57,801 nt of DNA from an uncultured Clostridia bacterium (GTDB lineage Bacteria > Bacillota > Clostridia > Christensenellales > Aristaeellaceae), in NCBI GenBank assembly GCA_946408995.1, contig CAMJUL010000016.1:1-57801 (forward strand), read 5' to 3'. The notes beneath the pieces were generated by a model that was not told the DNA's origin, searched no databases, and saw only the letters and a list, made by a program, of their open reading frames with translations. The translations under genes were made by a program, and so were the position numbers. How positions within the stretch are numbered: the first letter of the stretch is position 1; every line of letters starts with the position of its first letter. Below, piece after piece: positions 1 through 9,035 of the stretch.

Positions 1-109
1 CCCTTCTGAGGTACAGTTTTTCTTTTTCTGTATCCTCAAAAGGGAGCATATCATCTTTAGTTGAGACAGCCTCTTCGGACGTATCGTATTGTCCCGGGCG
101 CAACTTGAA

Positions 110-158
110 TGAACGTTCCTGAATGAGGGGCCTCATTTGGCAGGATCGCGACCGTTCA
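110..158. repeat. Nested inverted repeat downstream of the PAP2 gene
   Basis: Three nested arms can be read directly: TGAACG (110-115) with CGTTCA (153-158), TCCTG (117-121) with CAGGA (141-145), and AATGAG (122-127) with CTCATT (132-137) around a GGGC loop. It lies about 55 bases past the stop of the minus-strand PAP2 gene, so it may fold in that transcript's 3' end. No clear run of T follows on either strand, so calling it an intrinsic terminator would be a guess. I see no gene in the rest of 1-213. Confidence 0.5.
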
Positions 159-213
159 AAGAGGGGGCTTTCCGGCGAAAACAGCTCCCCCCCAACGTGG
201 AAAGACGATTCCT

Positions 214-1170
214 TCAGGGGGTGTCTTTGGGGATCCCGACAGCTTCCCCGCCCCGTTTTTCAAGCCGGAACACCAGAGGATAGAGGCCGAATTCCACAAA
301 GGCGAGCAGGGCGTACCGCGCGCACCGCAAAAGCAGCGCAGGGGTGGTGCCGCTGTTGAGGAATTCCCTGGAAAAGGGCATCTTGAAAAGCGTGTTCAGC
401 GCAAAATAGACCGCAAGCCCGCCCACCAGCCTGAGCACCATGAACAGGGGCCTGCGTGTGTTTTCAAAGTCCACGGCCCGCTCCTCCAGAAGCATCCCGC
501 CGATGAACCCGATCAGCAGCCCCATCCCGGTATAGTAATCCGCGCTCCTGCAGAAAAAGAAGCCGGGAAGCCCGATCACCAGCAGAATGCCGTACTGCAC
601 CAGGGGATTTTTGACCTTCTTTTGCATAAGACGCACAACCGCCACGCACAAGAGGCCCATGGCCCATCCTGCCAGCACGTCCGTGGGATAGTGTGCGCCC
701 ACCACAAACCGGGAGATCCCCGTCAAAAGCGGGATCACGATCGCAAGGATCGTCATCCACCGTTTGCGAAGGTTGACGGCCAGCGACCCGAACACGTTCG
801 CAGCGTTGGCGGAATGCCCGCTTGGAAAGGAATAGCCCTGGGCCTGGATATCCAGGATGTCCGCCTCCGGCTCCACGACGCGCAGGATCTTGATGCCTTT
901 ATGGTCAAAGTACGGTCTGCGCCGCAGGACGATGTTCTTTGCCGTAGCGTTCAGGACCAGCCCCAGAACAGCGCTCATTCCCAGGGTCCTGCCCATTTTT
1001 TTGTCCCAGCACCAGTACACGAATCCCAAGATGAGGATCAGCAGCAATTCCTCCCCGAACATGGAGAAGAAAGAAAAGATCGAGATCCCCGTATCGCCCA
1101 GATTTCCCTGAAGCCATTCCATCAGGCTGACTTCCCAAGGAAAGAAAAAGGTATTTCCGCTTGCCGTCAA
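214..1170 (-). CDS. PAP2-family membrane phosphatase
   Basis: Integral membrane phosphatase of the PAP2 (type 2 phosphatidic acid phosphatase) superfamily, 318 aa. The three catalytic signatures are visible in order: K-x6-RP (KNIVLRRRP), PSGH (SFPSGHSAN) and SR-x5-H-x3-D (SRFVVGAHYPTD). Hydrophobic segments flank and follow them, including several in the C-terminal half. The likely substrate is a lipid phosphate or undecaprenyl pyrophosphate at the outer face of the membrane, but specificity cannot be read from sequence. The start is a TTG eight bases after AAGGAGG; a downstream ATG (Met17) has a poorer site. It lies 16 bp after the mechanosensitive channel gene on the same strand, so the two are probably co-transcribed. 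It is the last gene of a minus-strand run that contains other phosphatases. Confidence 0.88.
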   Translation of the reverse strand: MTASGNTFFFPWEVSLMEWLQGNLGDTGISIFSFFSMFGEELLLILILGFVYWCWDKKMGRTLGMSAVLGLVLNATAKNIVLRRRPYFDHKGIKILRVVEPEADILDIQAQGYSFPSGHSANAANVFGSLAVNLRKRWMTILAIVIPLLTGISRFVVGAHYPTDVLAGWAMGLLCVAVVRLMQKKVKNPLVQYGILLVIGLPGFFFCRSADYYTGMGLLIGFIGGMLLEERAVDFENTRRPLFMVLRLVGGLAVYFALNTLFKMPFSREFLNSGTTPALLLRCARYALLAFVEFGLYPLVFRLEKRGGEAVGIPKDTP

Positions 1171-1186
1171 GGTCTTTCCCTCCTTG

Positions 1187-3901
1187 TTACGATTCGATCC
1201 TGGGGGCCTTTTCCCCCTGCTGCGCGGGCTTTGAGCCCCTGTCGTCCGCGTCAGGCGCAGGACCGTCGTTGTGAATCACGACATTGGGGGCGTTCTCCGT
1301 CTTCTGGCCGCTTTTCTTGCTCATATTGCTGACGCCGGTCACCTTGCTGTTGTTGAAGATCACCACATTCCCCTTCTCGTCGGTGACCTCTGTGGTGCGG
1401 ATGCCGATATCCGTGATCGTTCCTTTCACGCTTCCGATGGTCACATGGTCTCCCACATGAACGGTGCCCTCCACCATCAGGAAAAAACCGGCAAGCAGGT
1501 CCGCGGCCATGCTTTGGGCGCCCATGCCGACGGCGATGGATATGATCCCCGCCGAAGCCAGCAGGGTGGCCGTATTGACCCCAAACATGTCCAGAATACA
1601 GAAAACAAGAAAGAAGACGGCCGAATAGGAAATAAAGCTGCCCGCGATCCTGGTGATCGTCCTGCTGCGCAAGGGCAGCCGCTTCTCAACGCAATGGAGT
1701 ACGGCCCTGACCAGGAACAGGAAGCAGAGGGTGAGCGAAAGGACAAACAAAGCCCCCCAGATGGAGAACAGATGCAGTCCCTTGGACCATTGTCTGTTGA
1801 AAACATAGTCAAAGGACGTCCACCAGCCCTGGGATGAAGCGACCACTGCAAAAAGGGTGAACAAGGTCAGGAAAAGGACGTAGCCGTTGTAAAAGACCCG
1901 CAGCGGGGAACGCTGTATGGCAGCGTCCTGAAGACCGTCCCGGGCATGGTCCGCCGCCCGCGCGCTCAGGATGCCCGCAAAGGGACAGTACAAAAACACC
2001 AGGATCAGGAACACCGCAAGGACCATCAGGACAGAGACCGTCCGCGTATAGGCATCCCCCCGGTCCGGGGCGATGAACAGAAGGGTCTTACCGTCTTTAT
2101 TGCTGGCGGAGATGTAGACGTGATCCTGGTCACAGGTGGTGAATCCCTCAAAATCACTGCCAAGTTCAACGTTCTCCAGGTGGTTTTCCGCCTTCTGGCC
2201 GATCATTTTCGGGTCGGTATGGGCAATGAACCGGCCGCTTCCATCGTCAATGAGAGCGGCGATCTGGCCCTGGAGCACGCCGAAATGGTTCACCGTGTTT
2301 TCCATCCGCATCCTTTGCAGCTCCGCGGTCAGGTCTCCAGCACTGAAGACGGCCAGCAGGAAGCCGTCAGGCCTCCCTTCCAGGTCCGTCATCAGGGCCG
2401 CAGCGGTGATCTGAGCTTGTCCTGTGTAGGGATCTTTCTCCGGCCCCGTCACGGCATAGGGGTAGCCCATCAAAACCGAACCCAATTCCTCATTGAGGTT
2501 TTTTTCGACGGTAAAGGCGACGTAGCTGTTGCTGGATACGGTTTCCTGCCCGTTCATGTCAAACAGCATCAGGTATTCGCTTCCCGCGATACGGCTCAAG
2601 TCCGCAAGTCCCGCGTTCGTCCGGTCATCCGGGTGCGCCCTCAGGAAGGAAGCCAGGGTTTGCGTCCGGGCTCTGTAACAATCCATAAAGGTGGCGCGAA
2701 TGGTGTTCTCCTGTTCTTTTCGCAGGTCGATCTCATTCTGCAGGCTTTCCCGGTTGGACACGGCAAAGTAGGCTGCATTCGACCGGTTCTCAAGCAGCAG
2801 AAGCATGGAAGAGAACACGAAGATCACCGCGAACAGCACCAGAATGCCGGGCCGGATCGCCTTCCATACCCAACCGAGGGTGACAGGGGCAGTGTTTGTG
2901 ATGTCCGTTTCTCTTTGACGGCGGCGGAATACATACAGGACGATCAAAACCAACCCCAGGCCGATCATCGCCGAGATGGCCGTCGCGATGAAGATCCCGT
3001 TCCTGAGCACAATGATCAGCGGCATTGTAAGCAGGATATCCGTGTTTTTATCCGGATAATTCATCATAGCCGCCAGGTAATGCCTTGTCAGCAGGGTAAT
3101 GATCCTGGCGGAGCTGGTATCCCCCCTGACGTTGAACAGCGTGCTGTTCCCAAAGACCTTCATCAGTTCCTCCCGGATCTGAGCGGTCTCCTCGGGCGTA
3201 AGGTTGTCCAGCAGCTCGCTTTCCACCTGGTCCCCGGTCCGGGCGTATGCGGCAAGTTCTCCGCTGGAGAGGAATTGGTCCAGCATGGCGGACCATTCGT
3301 CGATGGCGTTGTATACAGCAAGCACATGCCCGCATTCGAATTCAAAAACCAGCGTCCGGTCTGAATCCGAAGATACGGGCAGCATCACAAAGCCCCTGCC
3401 GTCGGTTTTCTCCGTATTCTTGCCGTCAGCGTCCGTGGCAGGATAGATCTCTGTATAGGCCTTACCCGTTTCCAGGTTCTTCAGGCAGTCAAAGAAAATT
3501 TCTTCCGGACACTTGGGTCCGGTAGAGGAAATAAGCTGCCTCTGTCCATCCAGAAGGGAGACGCTGGAGGCGGAAACCGCCTCGCGGATCCGCTCCAGCT
3601 CATCCCCTTCTGCTGGCGCGCTTTCCTCCGCGCAGATCTTTACTCCAAGCGCCGCGCGGGTGAGGATGTCCTGCTCGTAGATGCGGCTGCGCGCATGCAG
3701 TTCACTCTCGCTGCTTTCGATCATCCTCCTGAAATCAGCCAGGTAATTGTTCATCTGCTTCAGGTGGATATTCTCACAGAGCTTAAAGGTGGCGAAAAAC
3801 ACAACAGCCACAATGAGCAGGAAGACACCTACATATAAGGCGGCAAGTTTTTTTCCTCTTTTTTCCCCAAGGACCGTCTTGATCTCATTTAATGCATTCA
3901 T
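1187..3901 (-). CDS. Large MscS-family mechanosensitive channel with two extracytoplasmic domains
   Basis: Membrane protein of 904 aa ending in an MscS channel module. The C-terminal third has the pore-lining helix rich in Gly/Ala/Ser (GIISIAVGMGAQSMAADLL) followed by the beta domain (VGDHVTIG, GTITDIGIRTTEV, NSKVTGVSN). Ahead of it are a transmembrane helix near residues 20-42, a soluble segment of about 240 aa, two helices near 295-370, a second soluble segment of about 270 aa, then more helices. The two outer segments look Cache/sensor-like (the second contains SEYLMLFDMNGQETVSSN), suggesting that something other than tension may also gate it. Typical small MscS proteins are about 290 aa, so this is a multidomain member. 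It starts with ATG after AAAGGTGAG. The last 50 residues are charged and probably disordered. The channel assignment is firm; the Cache-like assignment is inference. Confidence 0.85.
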   Translation of the reverse strand: MNALNEIKTVLGEKRGKKLAALYVGVFLLIVAVVFFATFKLCENIHLKQMNNYLADFRRMIESSESELHARSRIYEQDILTRAALGVKICAEESAPAEGDELERIREAVSASSVSLLDGQRQLISSTGPKCPEEIFFDCLKNLETGKAYTEIYPATDADGKNTEKTDGRGFVMLPVSSDSDRTLVFEFECGHVLAVYNAIDEWSAMLDQFLSSGELAAYARTGDQVESELLDNLTPEETAQIREELMKVFGNSTLFNVRGDTSSARIITLLTRHYLAAMMNYPDKNTDILLTMPLIIVLRNGIFIATAISAMIGLGLVLIVLYVFRRRQRETDITNTAPVTLGWVWKAIRPGILVLFAVIFVFSSMLLLLENRSNAAYFAVSNRESLQNEIDLRKEQENTIRATFMDCYRARTQTLASFLRAHPDDRTNAGLADLSRIAGSEYLMLFDMNGQETVSSNSYVAFTVEKNLNEELGSVLMGYPYAVTGPEKDPYTGQAQITAAALMTDLEGRPDGFLLAVFSAGDLTAELQRMRMENTVNHFGVLQGQIAALIDDGSGRFIAHTDPKMIGQKAENHLENVELGSDFEGFTTCDQDHVYISASNKDGKTLLFIAPDRGDAYTRTVSVLMVLAVFLILVFLYCPFAGILSARAADHARDGLQDAAIQRSPLRVFYNGYVLFLTLFTLFAVVASSQGWWTSFDYVFNRQWSKGLHLFSIWGALFVLSLTLCFLFLVRAVLHCVEKRLPLRSRTITRIAGSFISYSAVFFLVFCILDMFGVNTATLLASAGIISIAVGMGAQSMAADLLAGFFLMVEGTVHVGDHVTIGSVKGTITDIGIRTTEVTDEKGNVVIFNNSKVTGVSNMSKKSGQKTENAPNVVIHNDGPAPDADDRGSKPAQQGEKAPRIES

Positions 3902-3928
3902 TTTTCGCTCACCTTTAAGTCAGATTTC

Positions 3929-3945
3929 CCGCAGGGTCCCTGCGG
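3929..3945. repeat. 17-bp perfect palindrome between two minus-strand genes
   Basis: CCGCAGGG and CCCTGCGG surround a single central T. It sits in the 72-bp gap between the DUF308 gene and the MscS-type channel gene. It can form a short hairpin, but no T run follows, so it may be a pause or RNA-processing site or an operator. Confidence 0.4.
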
Positions 3946-3973
3946 TGAAAAGCACAGACAGCTGCCCAGCGCT

Positions 3974-5038
3974 TTATACGGCGCGGCGGGCAAAGGCCAC
4001 AGCCCTTGCGTAGGCAGAGCCGATGAAGATCATGTTGGCGCCGGACTCGATAAAGTAGAAGGCGACGAGGAGCCCCAGGCTGAGGACCAGCACCGCGGGA
4101 TGCGCGATGGAATAAACGGCCATGATCAATTCCAGCACGCCAAGGATGATGCCGGCCACCATCAGGCCGGTCCCGATTTCCTTCCTGCTCTGAACGGCAT
4201 TGATGATGCCCAGCACACCATGGAGGATGAACCAGCCCGCAGCCAGATACAGCAGCAGGGAATTGGCGGTCATGGCGGCCGCGTCGGGCGACGCAAGGCC
4301 GATGATGCCCAGGATCAGGCTGAGGATGGAAAGGAAGAAGCCCTTGTCGAAGCGCTTCTCAAGGAATCCGCGGACAACGCCGATGACACCGTTGACAAAG
4401 AAGAGCATAATCACGCAGTAGCCGAGGCTCAGGAAATTCTCTACCGGGGTAGCCAGCATGGAAATGCCGGCGATGATCGTCAGCACGCCCAGCACCGTGA
4501 GCAGGATCGTCATGCTGTTGCCGCCCTTGCTGACGGCCGCCCCTTTGATGATGGTGCTCACGCCGCTCTCAACAAAGTAGAAGCCGATGAGGATCCCAAC
4601 GTTGATGGCAAGCAGCGCGGGATGTGCGATGGAGTAAACGGCCATGATGACTTCCAGCACCCCAAGGATGATGCCGAGCACCATCCTGCCGGTCCCGGTT
4701 TCCTTCTTGTTCTGAACGGCTTCGATGATGGACAGAATGCCGTGAAGGATAAACCAGGCTCCCGCGAAATACAGCAGCACGGAATTGGTCATCTCGATGG
4801 CGCCGGGCACCAAAAGGCCGATAATGCCCAGGACCAAAGCAAGGATCGAAAGGAAGAATTCCTTGTTGTAACGCTTTTCAGCGATCCCGCGGATCAGGCC
4901 AACGAGACCCCAGATGAAAAACAGGATGACGATGAACACGCCCGAACTCATAAAAGTGAGAAGAGGGGTGGTCATCAGGGAGAGACCCGTCAGGATCATC
5001 AGGACGCCAAGAATGACAATCGCGGTAAAATTGGACAT
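3974..5038 (-). CDS. HdeD/DUF308 membrane protein, internally duplicated
   Basis: Highly hydrophobic protein of 354 aa made of two copies of a unit of about 176 aa, each with around six predicted membrane helices. Copy 1 covers residues 1-176 and copy 2 residues 177-354. Matching blocks include FFLSILALVLGIIGL / FFLSILSLILGIIGL and MAVYSIAHPALL / MAVYSIAHPAVL. The family (DUF308, including E. coli HdeD) is linked to acid and other stresses but has no defined biochemical activity. The ATG at 5038 sits eight bases after AGGAGG and is preferred to an upstream TTG that would put the ribosome site inside the coding region. The gene follows the HAD-acid phosphatase gene by 72 bp, so it may belong to the same transcript. 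Confidence 0.85.
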   Translation of the reverse strand: MSNFTAIVILGVLMILTGLSLMTTPLLTFMSSGVFIVILFFIWGLVGLIRGIAEKRYNKEFFLSILALVLGIIGLLVPGAIEMTNSVLLYFAGAWFILHGILSIIEAVQNKKETGTGRMVLGIILGVLEVIMAVYSIAHPALLAINVGILIGFYFVESGVSTIIKGAAVSKGGNSMTILLTVLGVLTIIAGISMLATPVENFLSLGYCVIMLFFVNGVIGVVRGFLEKRFDKGFFLSILSLILGIIGLASPDAAAMTANSLLLYLAAGWFILHGVLGIINAVQSRKEIGTGLMVAGIILGVLELIMAVYSIAHPAVLVLSLGLLVAFYFIESGANMIFIGSAYARAVAFARRAV

Positions 5039-5110
5039 TTGCTGTTCCTCCTCCAAGTACTGTGAATAAATCTAATGAACCATGCCCTTCCGGGCATATT
5101 TCATCCGTAT

Positions 5111-7459
5111 TTATGCCGCGCTGTCCGCGGCGTATTCGGCCTCAAGCTCCTCCAGGACGGAAATGGACCGGTCGAACAGGGCCAGCAGGTCGGCCTCGGC
5201 GATCAGGCCGTCTTCGTTGGTCTCAACCCCCTTAAAGCGCAGGTCGTAGCGCAAGGGCGGATTGTCCAGCGTCAGCATCTCCCCGCTGCGGATCTGGGCC
5301 GTGCTGCGGTAAATCAGGCTCACCCGGTACCAGGCCCGGCCGTCCGCCCCGCGGCGCCGCTCAAACACCAGCTTGACGCCGATGGGGGCCTTGGTCTCGA
5401 TGCTTTCGGGCAAGGCGAAATCCTCCGCGCCCAGGGCGGAAACGGTGCCCATCACCGTGCAGTCGTGGGCGCAGAAGAAGGTAAACTTGCGCCCCTGATT
5501 CTCAAGTTCGGCCTTCAGTTCCTTCAAAAGGGGATTGGTGATATTCGCGGCCACCATGGGCACGCCGTGCCTCATCTCAAGGATGGTGGTCATGAATTGT
5601 CCGAGCCTTGCCCAGTCCGCTTCGGTCAGCTCGTGCCCAAAGGCGGCCTTCACCGCGTCCGGTTCCTCGTAATACTGCAGGAGCAGCGCGTCCGCCACCT
5701 GGTAGGCCGGCTTGATGGCCCCGTTGATATCCGGCTCCTTCCCATCCGCCATGGTAAAGCCAAAGGGATCATTCATCAGATCGCCGTATTTGCCGCTCTG
5801 GTAGGAGGGGCTGTCCTGCATGTCCACGGTATCCATGATCAATTGGATCACGTCCCGGTTCTGCTCGGCAAGGCCGTCAAAGCCCTTATCGCCCCCCATG
5901 GCCGCCACCTGGGCAGCTGCGTCGGCGGCGTAGTCTTCACTGTAATAATGCAGAACGGGCTCCATGAAGTCCACCGACCCCAGGCCATCCCCGGGATATT
6001 CCACCCGGATATCCGCAAGGGGCAGCATGCCCGCCGCAAAATAACGGGCAGTAGCACGGCAGCGCTGTTTTTCCCTGGCATGAAAACGCATTTCCCCTGC
6101 CTCCGGGATCGTGTTCTCCGAAATCAGTCCCTCCTTGGCCAGCCATTTCCGGAAGTACTGCCCCATGCTGACTTCCTCGGCGCCGCCAAGCAGGGTCAGT
6201 TCGCTGGCGCCTGCGGACCATTGGATCCAGGAATGCGGCGTCAGCTCGCTGGGCACGGAGCCGTTGCTGGATAGGGGCGCCCGCAGGTTGTGGCGGCTGA
6301 GCACCACCACCTGCTCCAGGGGATATTTGTCCGCAATGTCCCCGCCATCCGTTTGATCGTTCCGGTCGGCGTATCTCTCAAGCCACTGAAAAGAACCGGT
6401 CTTTGTGACATCAGCGCCGTAGATCGTCTTCCAGTCGTCGCGCATGGAGATGACATTGTACCCCATGTCCTCCCATTTCGCGGTCAGCTCGTCATGATTG
6501 TCCGGGTTCCCGTAGTCCCGTACATCGTCGTCCGCCACCAGCATGAACGCCGCGCTGCGATAGCGGTTGTTGAGCAAAGCATAGTTGTTCATGCTGACAT
6601 CGCCGCCGGAGTTGCCAAAGGACAAAACCGGCTGCCGGCCGATCTCCTGGGCGATCTGCAGGACCTTGTTGGTCTTCAGGTCCTTGACGAGCAGCCTGTC
6701 CGTGCGGACCAGCTCGTCTTCCCCTGTGAACACATACTCTATGCCGTCCGTGTCCCCCTGGTTTCGCGCAGCCAAGGCGGTATCGGAGCCGATGATATTT
6801 TCGTATGGGATATCCACGACGCCTTCCAGGAAGGTGCGGATGATGAAACGGTCGCTTCCGGAGACGATAAAGCACTTGAAATCATAGTCCTCCAGGTACT
6901 CGACCAGCTCGATCATCGGCAGATAATAGGCGCCCGCGTAGGTCATGCCCTCAAAGCCGTCCGCCTCGTGCACCAGGACGCGGTTGATGAAGTCGGCGTA
7001 TTCCGGAAGCGTCATCCCGGCAAAGGCCTTGGCCTGATGATTGGAAAACGAGTAGTCAAAATCCTCCGGGAAGGATTTGTCCAGGGCGTGATCCCGCACC
7101 ATGCGGCCGAATTCCAGCATTTCCTCGTCCGGTTCCCAGGTTGGATCCGCAAGGATCCGCTCAGTCAAAAGCACCACTTCCAGATAAGTCGGGAAAAGCT
7201 CTCCCATCAGGGTGCCGTCCATATCGAAAACGGCGATCCGGTCCCCTTTGGGAATATAGTCCGGGGAATCGATGTCCGTTACCGCCGCCACATAGTCCTT
7301 CAGCGCGTTCAGCGCCGGGGCGTCCTTGTTCCATTGGGTAAAAACCTCCCCGTCGGAAGGCACGGCCGTTGGAATCTCTTCGGCCAGGACGTTCCCTGCA
7401 GGAACTCCTGCGGCAAGAAGAAGGCACAAAAACAGTACCAGCAGCTTAAACGATTTCAC
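5111..7459 (-). CDS. Exported HAD phosphatase - histidine acid phosphatase fusion
   Basis: Secreted two-domain phosphatase, 782 aa. A signal peptide (charged start, then LLVLFLCLLLAAG, cleavage near NVLAEE) precedes a HAD module (about 45-375) with motif I FDMDGT (Asp79, Asp81), motif II-like VSGSD and the acidic motif GNSGGD. From about residue 380 there is a histidine acid phosphatase domain: SRHNLRAP (His390; the family usually has RHGxRxP, so Gly is replaced by Asn) and a C-terminal AHD (His665, Asp666). That family includes phytases and glucose-1-phosphatases; the substrate here is unknown. A GTG start behind AAGGAGGGG places the signal peptide at the N terminus. It lies 27 bp after the PreA-like gene. 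The HAD module is clearly paralogous to that of the protein at 9036-10973. I know of no characterised enzyme with this domain pair. Confidence 0.85.
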   Translation of the reverse strand: MKSFKLLVLFLCLLLAAGVPAGNVLAEEIPTAVPSDGEVFTQWNKDAPALNALKDYVAAVTDIDSPDYIPKGDRIAVFDMDGTLMGELFPTYLEVVLLTERILADPTWEPDEEMLEFGRMVRDHALDKSFPEDFDYSFSNHQAKAFAGMTLPEYADFINRVLVHEADGFEGMTYAGAYYLPMIELVEYLEDYDFKCFIVSGSDRFIIRTFLEGVVDIPYENIIGSDTALAARNQGDTDGIEYVFTGEDELVRTDRLLVKDLKTNKVLQIAQEIGRQPVLSFGNSGGDVSMNNYALLNNRYRSAAFMLVADDDVRDYGNPDNHDELTAKWEDMGYNVISMRDDWKTIYGADVTKTGSFQWLERYADRNDQTDGGDIADKYPLEQVVVLSRHNLRAPLSSNGSVPSELTPHSWIQWSAGASELTLLGGAEEVSMGQYFRKWLAKEGLISENTIPEAGEMRFHAREKQRCRATARYFAAGMLPLADIRVEYPGDGLGSVDFMEPVLHYYSEDYAADAAAQVAAMGGDKGFDGLAEQNRDVIQLIMDTVDMQDSPSYQSGKYGDLMNDPFGFTMADGKEPDINGAIKPAYQVADALLLQYYEEPDAVKAAFGHELTEADWARLGQFMTTILEMRHGVPMVAANITNPLLKELKAELENQGRKFTFFCAHDCTVMGTVSALGAEDFALPESIETKAPIGVKLVFERRRGADGRAWYRVSLIYRSTAQIRSGEMLTLDNPPLRYDLRFKGVETNEDGLIAEADLLALFDRSISVLEELEAEYAADSAA

Positions 7460-7486
7460 AGGGTCCCCTCCTTCATCGTCCATGGA

Positions 7487-8986
7487 TCATTTGATCACGC
7501 GCTTGCTGCCCGGTGCAATGGCCCGCTGCGGGCAGACCAGGATGCACAAATGGCAGCCGACACACTGCTTTCCGTTCAGCTTCGGACGGCGGTCGTCGCC
7601 CAGCCGGATAGCCTGATGCCCCCCGTCCGCGCAGGAGATCTGGCAGCGCCCGCATCCGATGCAGCGCTCCCGGTTGAATTTGGGGTAAACGACGGTATCG
7701 CGTTCCAGGGTATCCGTCGTTGGGCTGAGGGTGTCCAGGGCAAGGCCCATGGCATCCCTGATGGAGCCAAAGCCCTTTTCTTTGAGGTACAGGTTCAGCC
7801 CGGCCTTCAAATCGTCGATGATCCGGTATCCGTACTGCATGACGGCGGTGGTCACCTGGACGGTGCCCGCCCCCAGCAGGATGAACTCCAGCGCGTCCCG
7901 CCAGGTTTCAACGCCGCCCATGGCGGACAGATGCATTCCCCGCAGTGCCGGATCCTGCCCAAGCTCCGCGACAAACCGCAGGGCAATGGGCCGGACCGCA
8001 CTGCCGCTGTACCCGCCCACGGCGCTCTGGCCGTGCACGGACGGAGAGGAAACGTAGGTATGCGGGTTGATGCCCACGATGGACTTGATGGTGTTGATGG
8101 CGGCGATGCCGTCCGCACCGCCCCGCAGGGCCGCTTCCGCTGCCGGGCTCATGTTGGCCACGTTGGGGGTCAGCTTCGCCAGCACCGGGATACGGCAGCC
8201 CTTCTTGGCAGCGGCGGTGAATCGCTCCACCAATTCCGGCACCTGCCCGATGTCCGAACCCAGCCCCCCTTCGGCCATGTTGGGGCAGGAGAAATTCAAT
8301 TCCACCGCGTCCGCGCCGTTTTCCTCGCAGAGCCCGGCAAGCTCTCCCCATTCCTTTTCGTTCCTGCCCATGATGGAGGCGAGGATGAACTTGGAGGGAT
8401 ATTCCTTCTTCAGCCGCCTGAAGACCGCCATGTTTTCCTTCAGGCTGTGATCGGAAAGCTGCTCGATGTTTTTAAAACCGATGATGCCCCCGTCGCTGCC
8501 GGTTACGGCGGAAAAGCGTGGCGACGCCTCATGGATATCCAGGGTACAGATGGTCTTAAAGCACACCCCGGCCCAGCCCGCCTCAAACGCCCTGGCGCAC
8601 ATATCGTAGGTGCTGGCCACAACAGAGGAGGAGAGCAAAAAGGGATTCTCCAGCGGGATGCCGCATAGATCGCACTTCAGACGTTCCTCGTCGCCCGGCA
8701 GCGGCGTTTCGCATTCGGGCTTCACCTGGTAATAGAGCCGGTTGACAAGATCCCTGACCGGCACCTCGCCCGGCCGGACACAGGCATGCTCGCAGGGTGC
8801 CGGACAGGACAGGCATGGATTTTTCTCAGGCAGCTTCAGCGCCGCCGTCTGCTCGTTCAAGAACCATACGGCGCGAAGCAGTCCGGACGGGGCCAGTTCC
8901 GCGCAGGCTTTGTCGCAGGGCGCATCCGCGCACATCGCGCATCGGATCATATCGGCCCGGGCAATTCTTTGTTCCGCAAGGATCAT
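7487..8986 (-). CDS. preA: NAD-dependent dihydropyrimidine dehydrogenase, PreA-like
   Basis: Cytosolic Fe-S flavoprotein of 499 aa, most like the PreA subunit that reduces uracil or thymine (or runs in reverse). The N terminus has two cysteine clusters (CAMCADAPCDKAC and CLSCPAPCEHAC) like those of the N-terminal Fe-S domain of dihydropyrimidine dehydrogenases. A dihydroorotate-dehydrogenase-type FMN barrel follows (about 110-420), with LNFSCPNMAEGGLG at the active site and FILLGAGTVQVTTAVM near the phosphate site. The C terminus is a two-[4Fe-4S] ferredoxin (CIGCGRCQISC, CVGCHLCILVCP). The ATG at 8986 is preceded by AGGGAGG; a longer frame exists but lacks support. No PreT partner gene is next to it, although PreA and PreT normally work together. 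It is sandwiched between the two exported HAD fusions in a probable operon, which gives no obvious pathway link. Confidence 0.85.
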   Translation of the reverse strand: MILAEQRIARADMIRCAMCADAPCDKACAELAPSGLLRAVWFLNEQTAALKLPEKNPCLSCPAPCEHACVRPGEVPVRDLVNRLYYQVKPECETPLPGDEERLKCDLCGIPLENPFLLSSSVVASTYDMCARAFEAGWAGVCFKTICTLDIHEASPRFSAVTGSDGGIIGFKNIEQLSDHSLKENMAVFRRLKKEYPSKFILASIMGRNEKEWGELAGLCEENGADAVELNFSCPNMAEGGLGSDIGQVPELVERFTAAAKKGCRIPVLAKLTPNVANMSPAAEAALRGGADGIAAINTIKSIVGINPHTYVSSPSVHGQSAVGGYSGSAVRPIALRFVAELGQDPALRGMHLSAMGGVETWRDALEFILLGAGTVQVTTAVMQYGYRIIDDLKAGLNLYLKEKGFGSIRDAMGLALDTLSPTTDTLERDTVVYPKFNRERCIGCGRCQISCADGGHQAIRLGDDRRPKLNGKQCVGCHLCILVCPQRAIAPGSKRVIK

Positions 8987-9035
8987 GGGACCGCCTCCCT
9001 TCCTGTAGGTCGGTTCAAATGTGCCTTGTTGTTTT

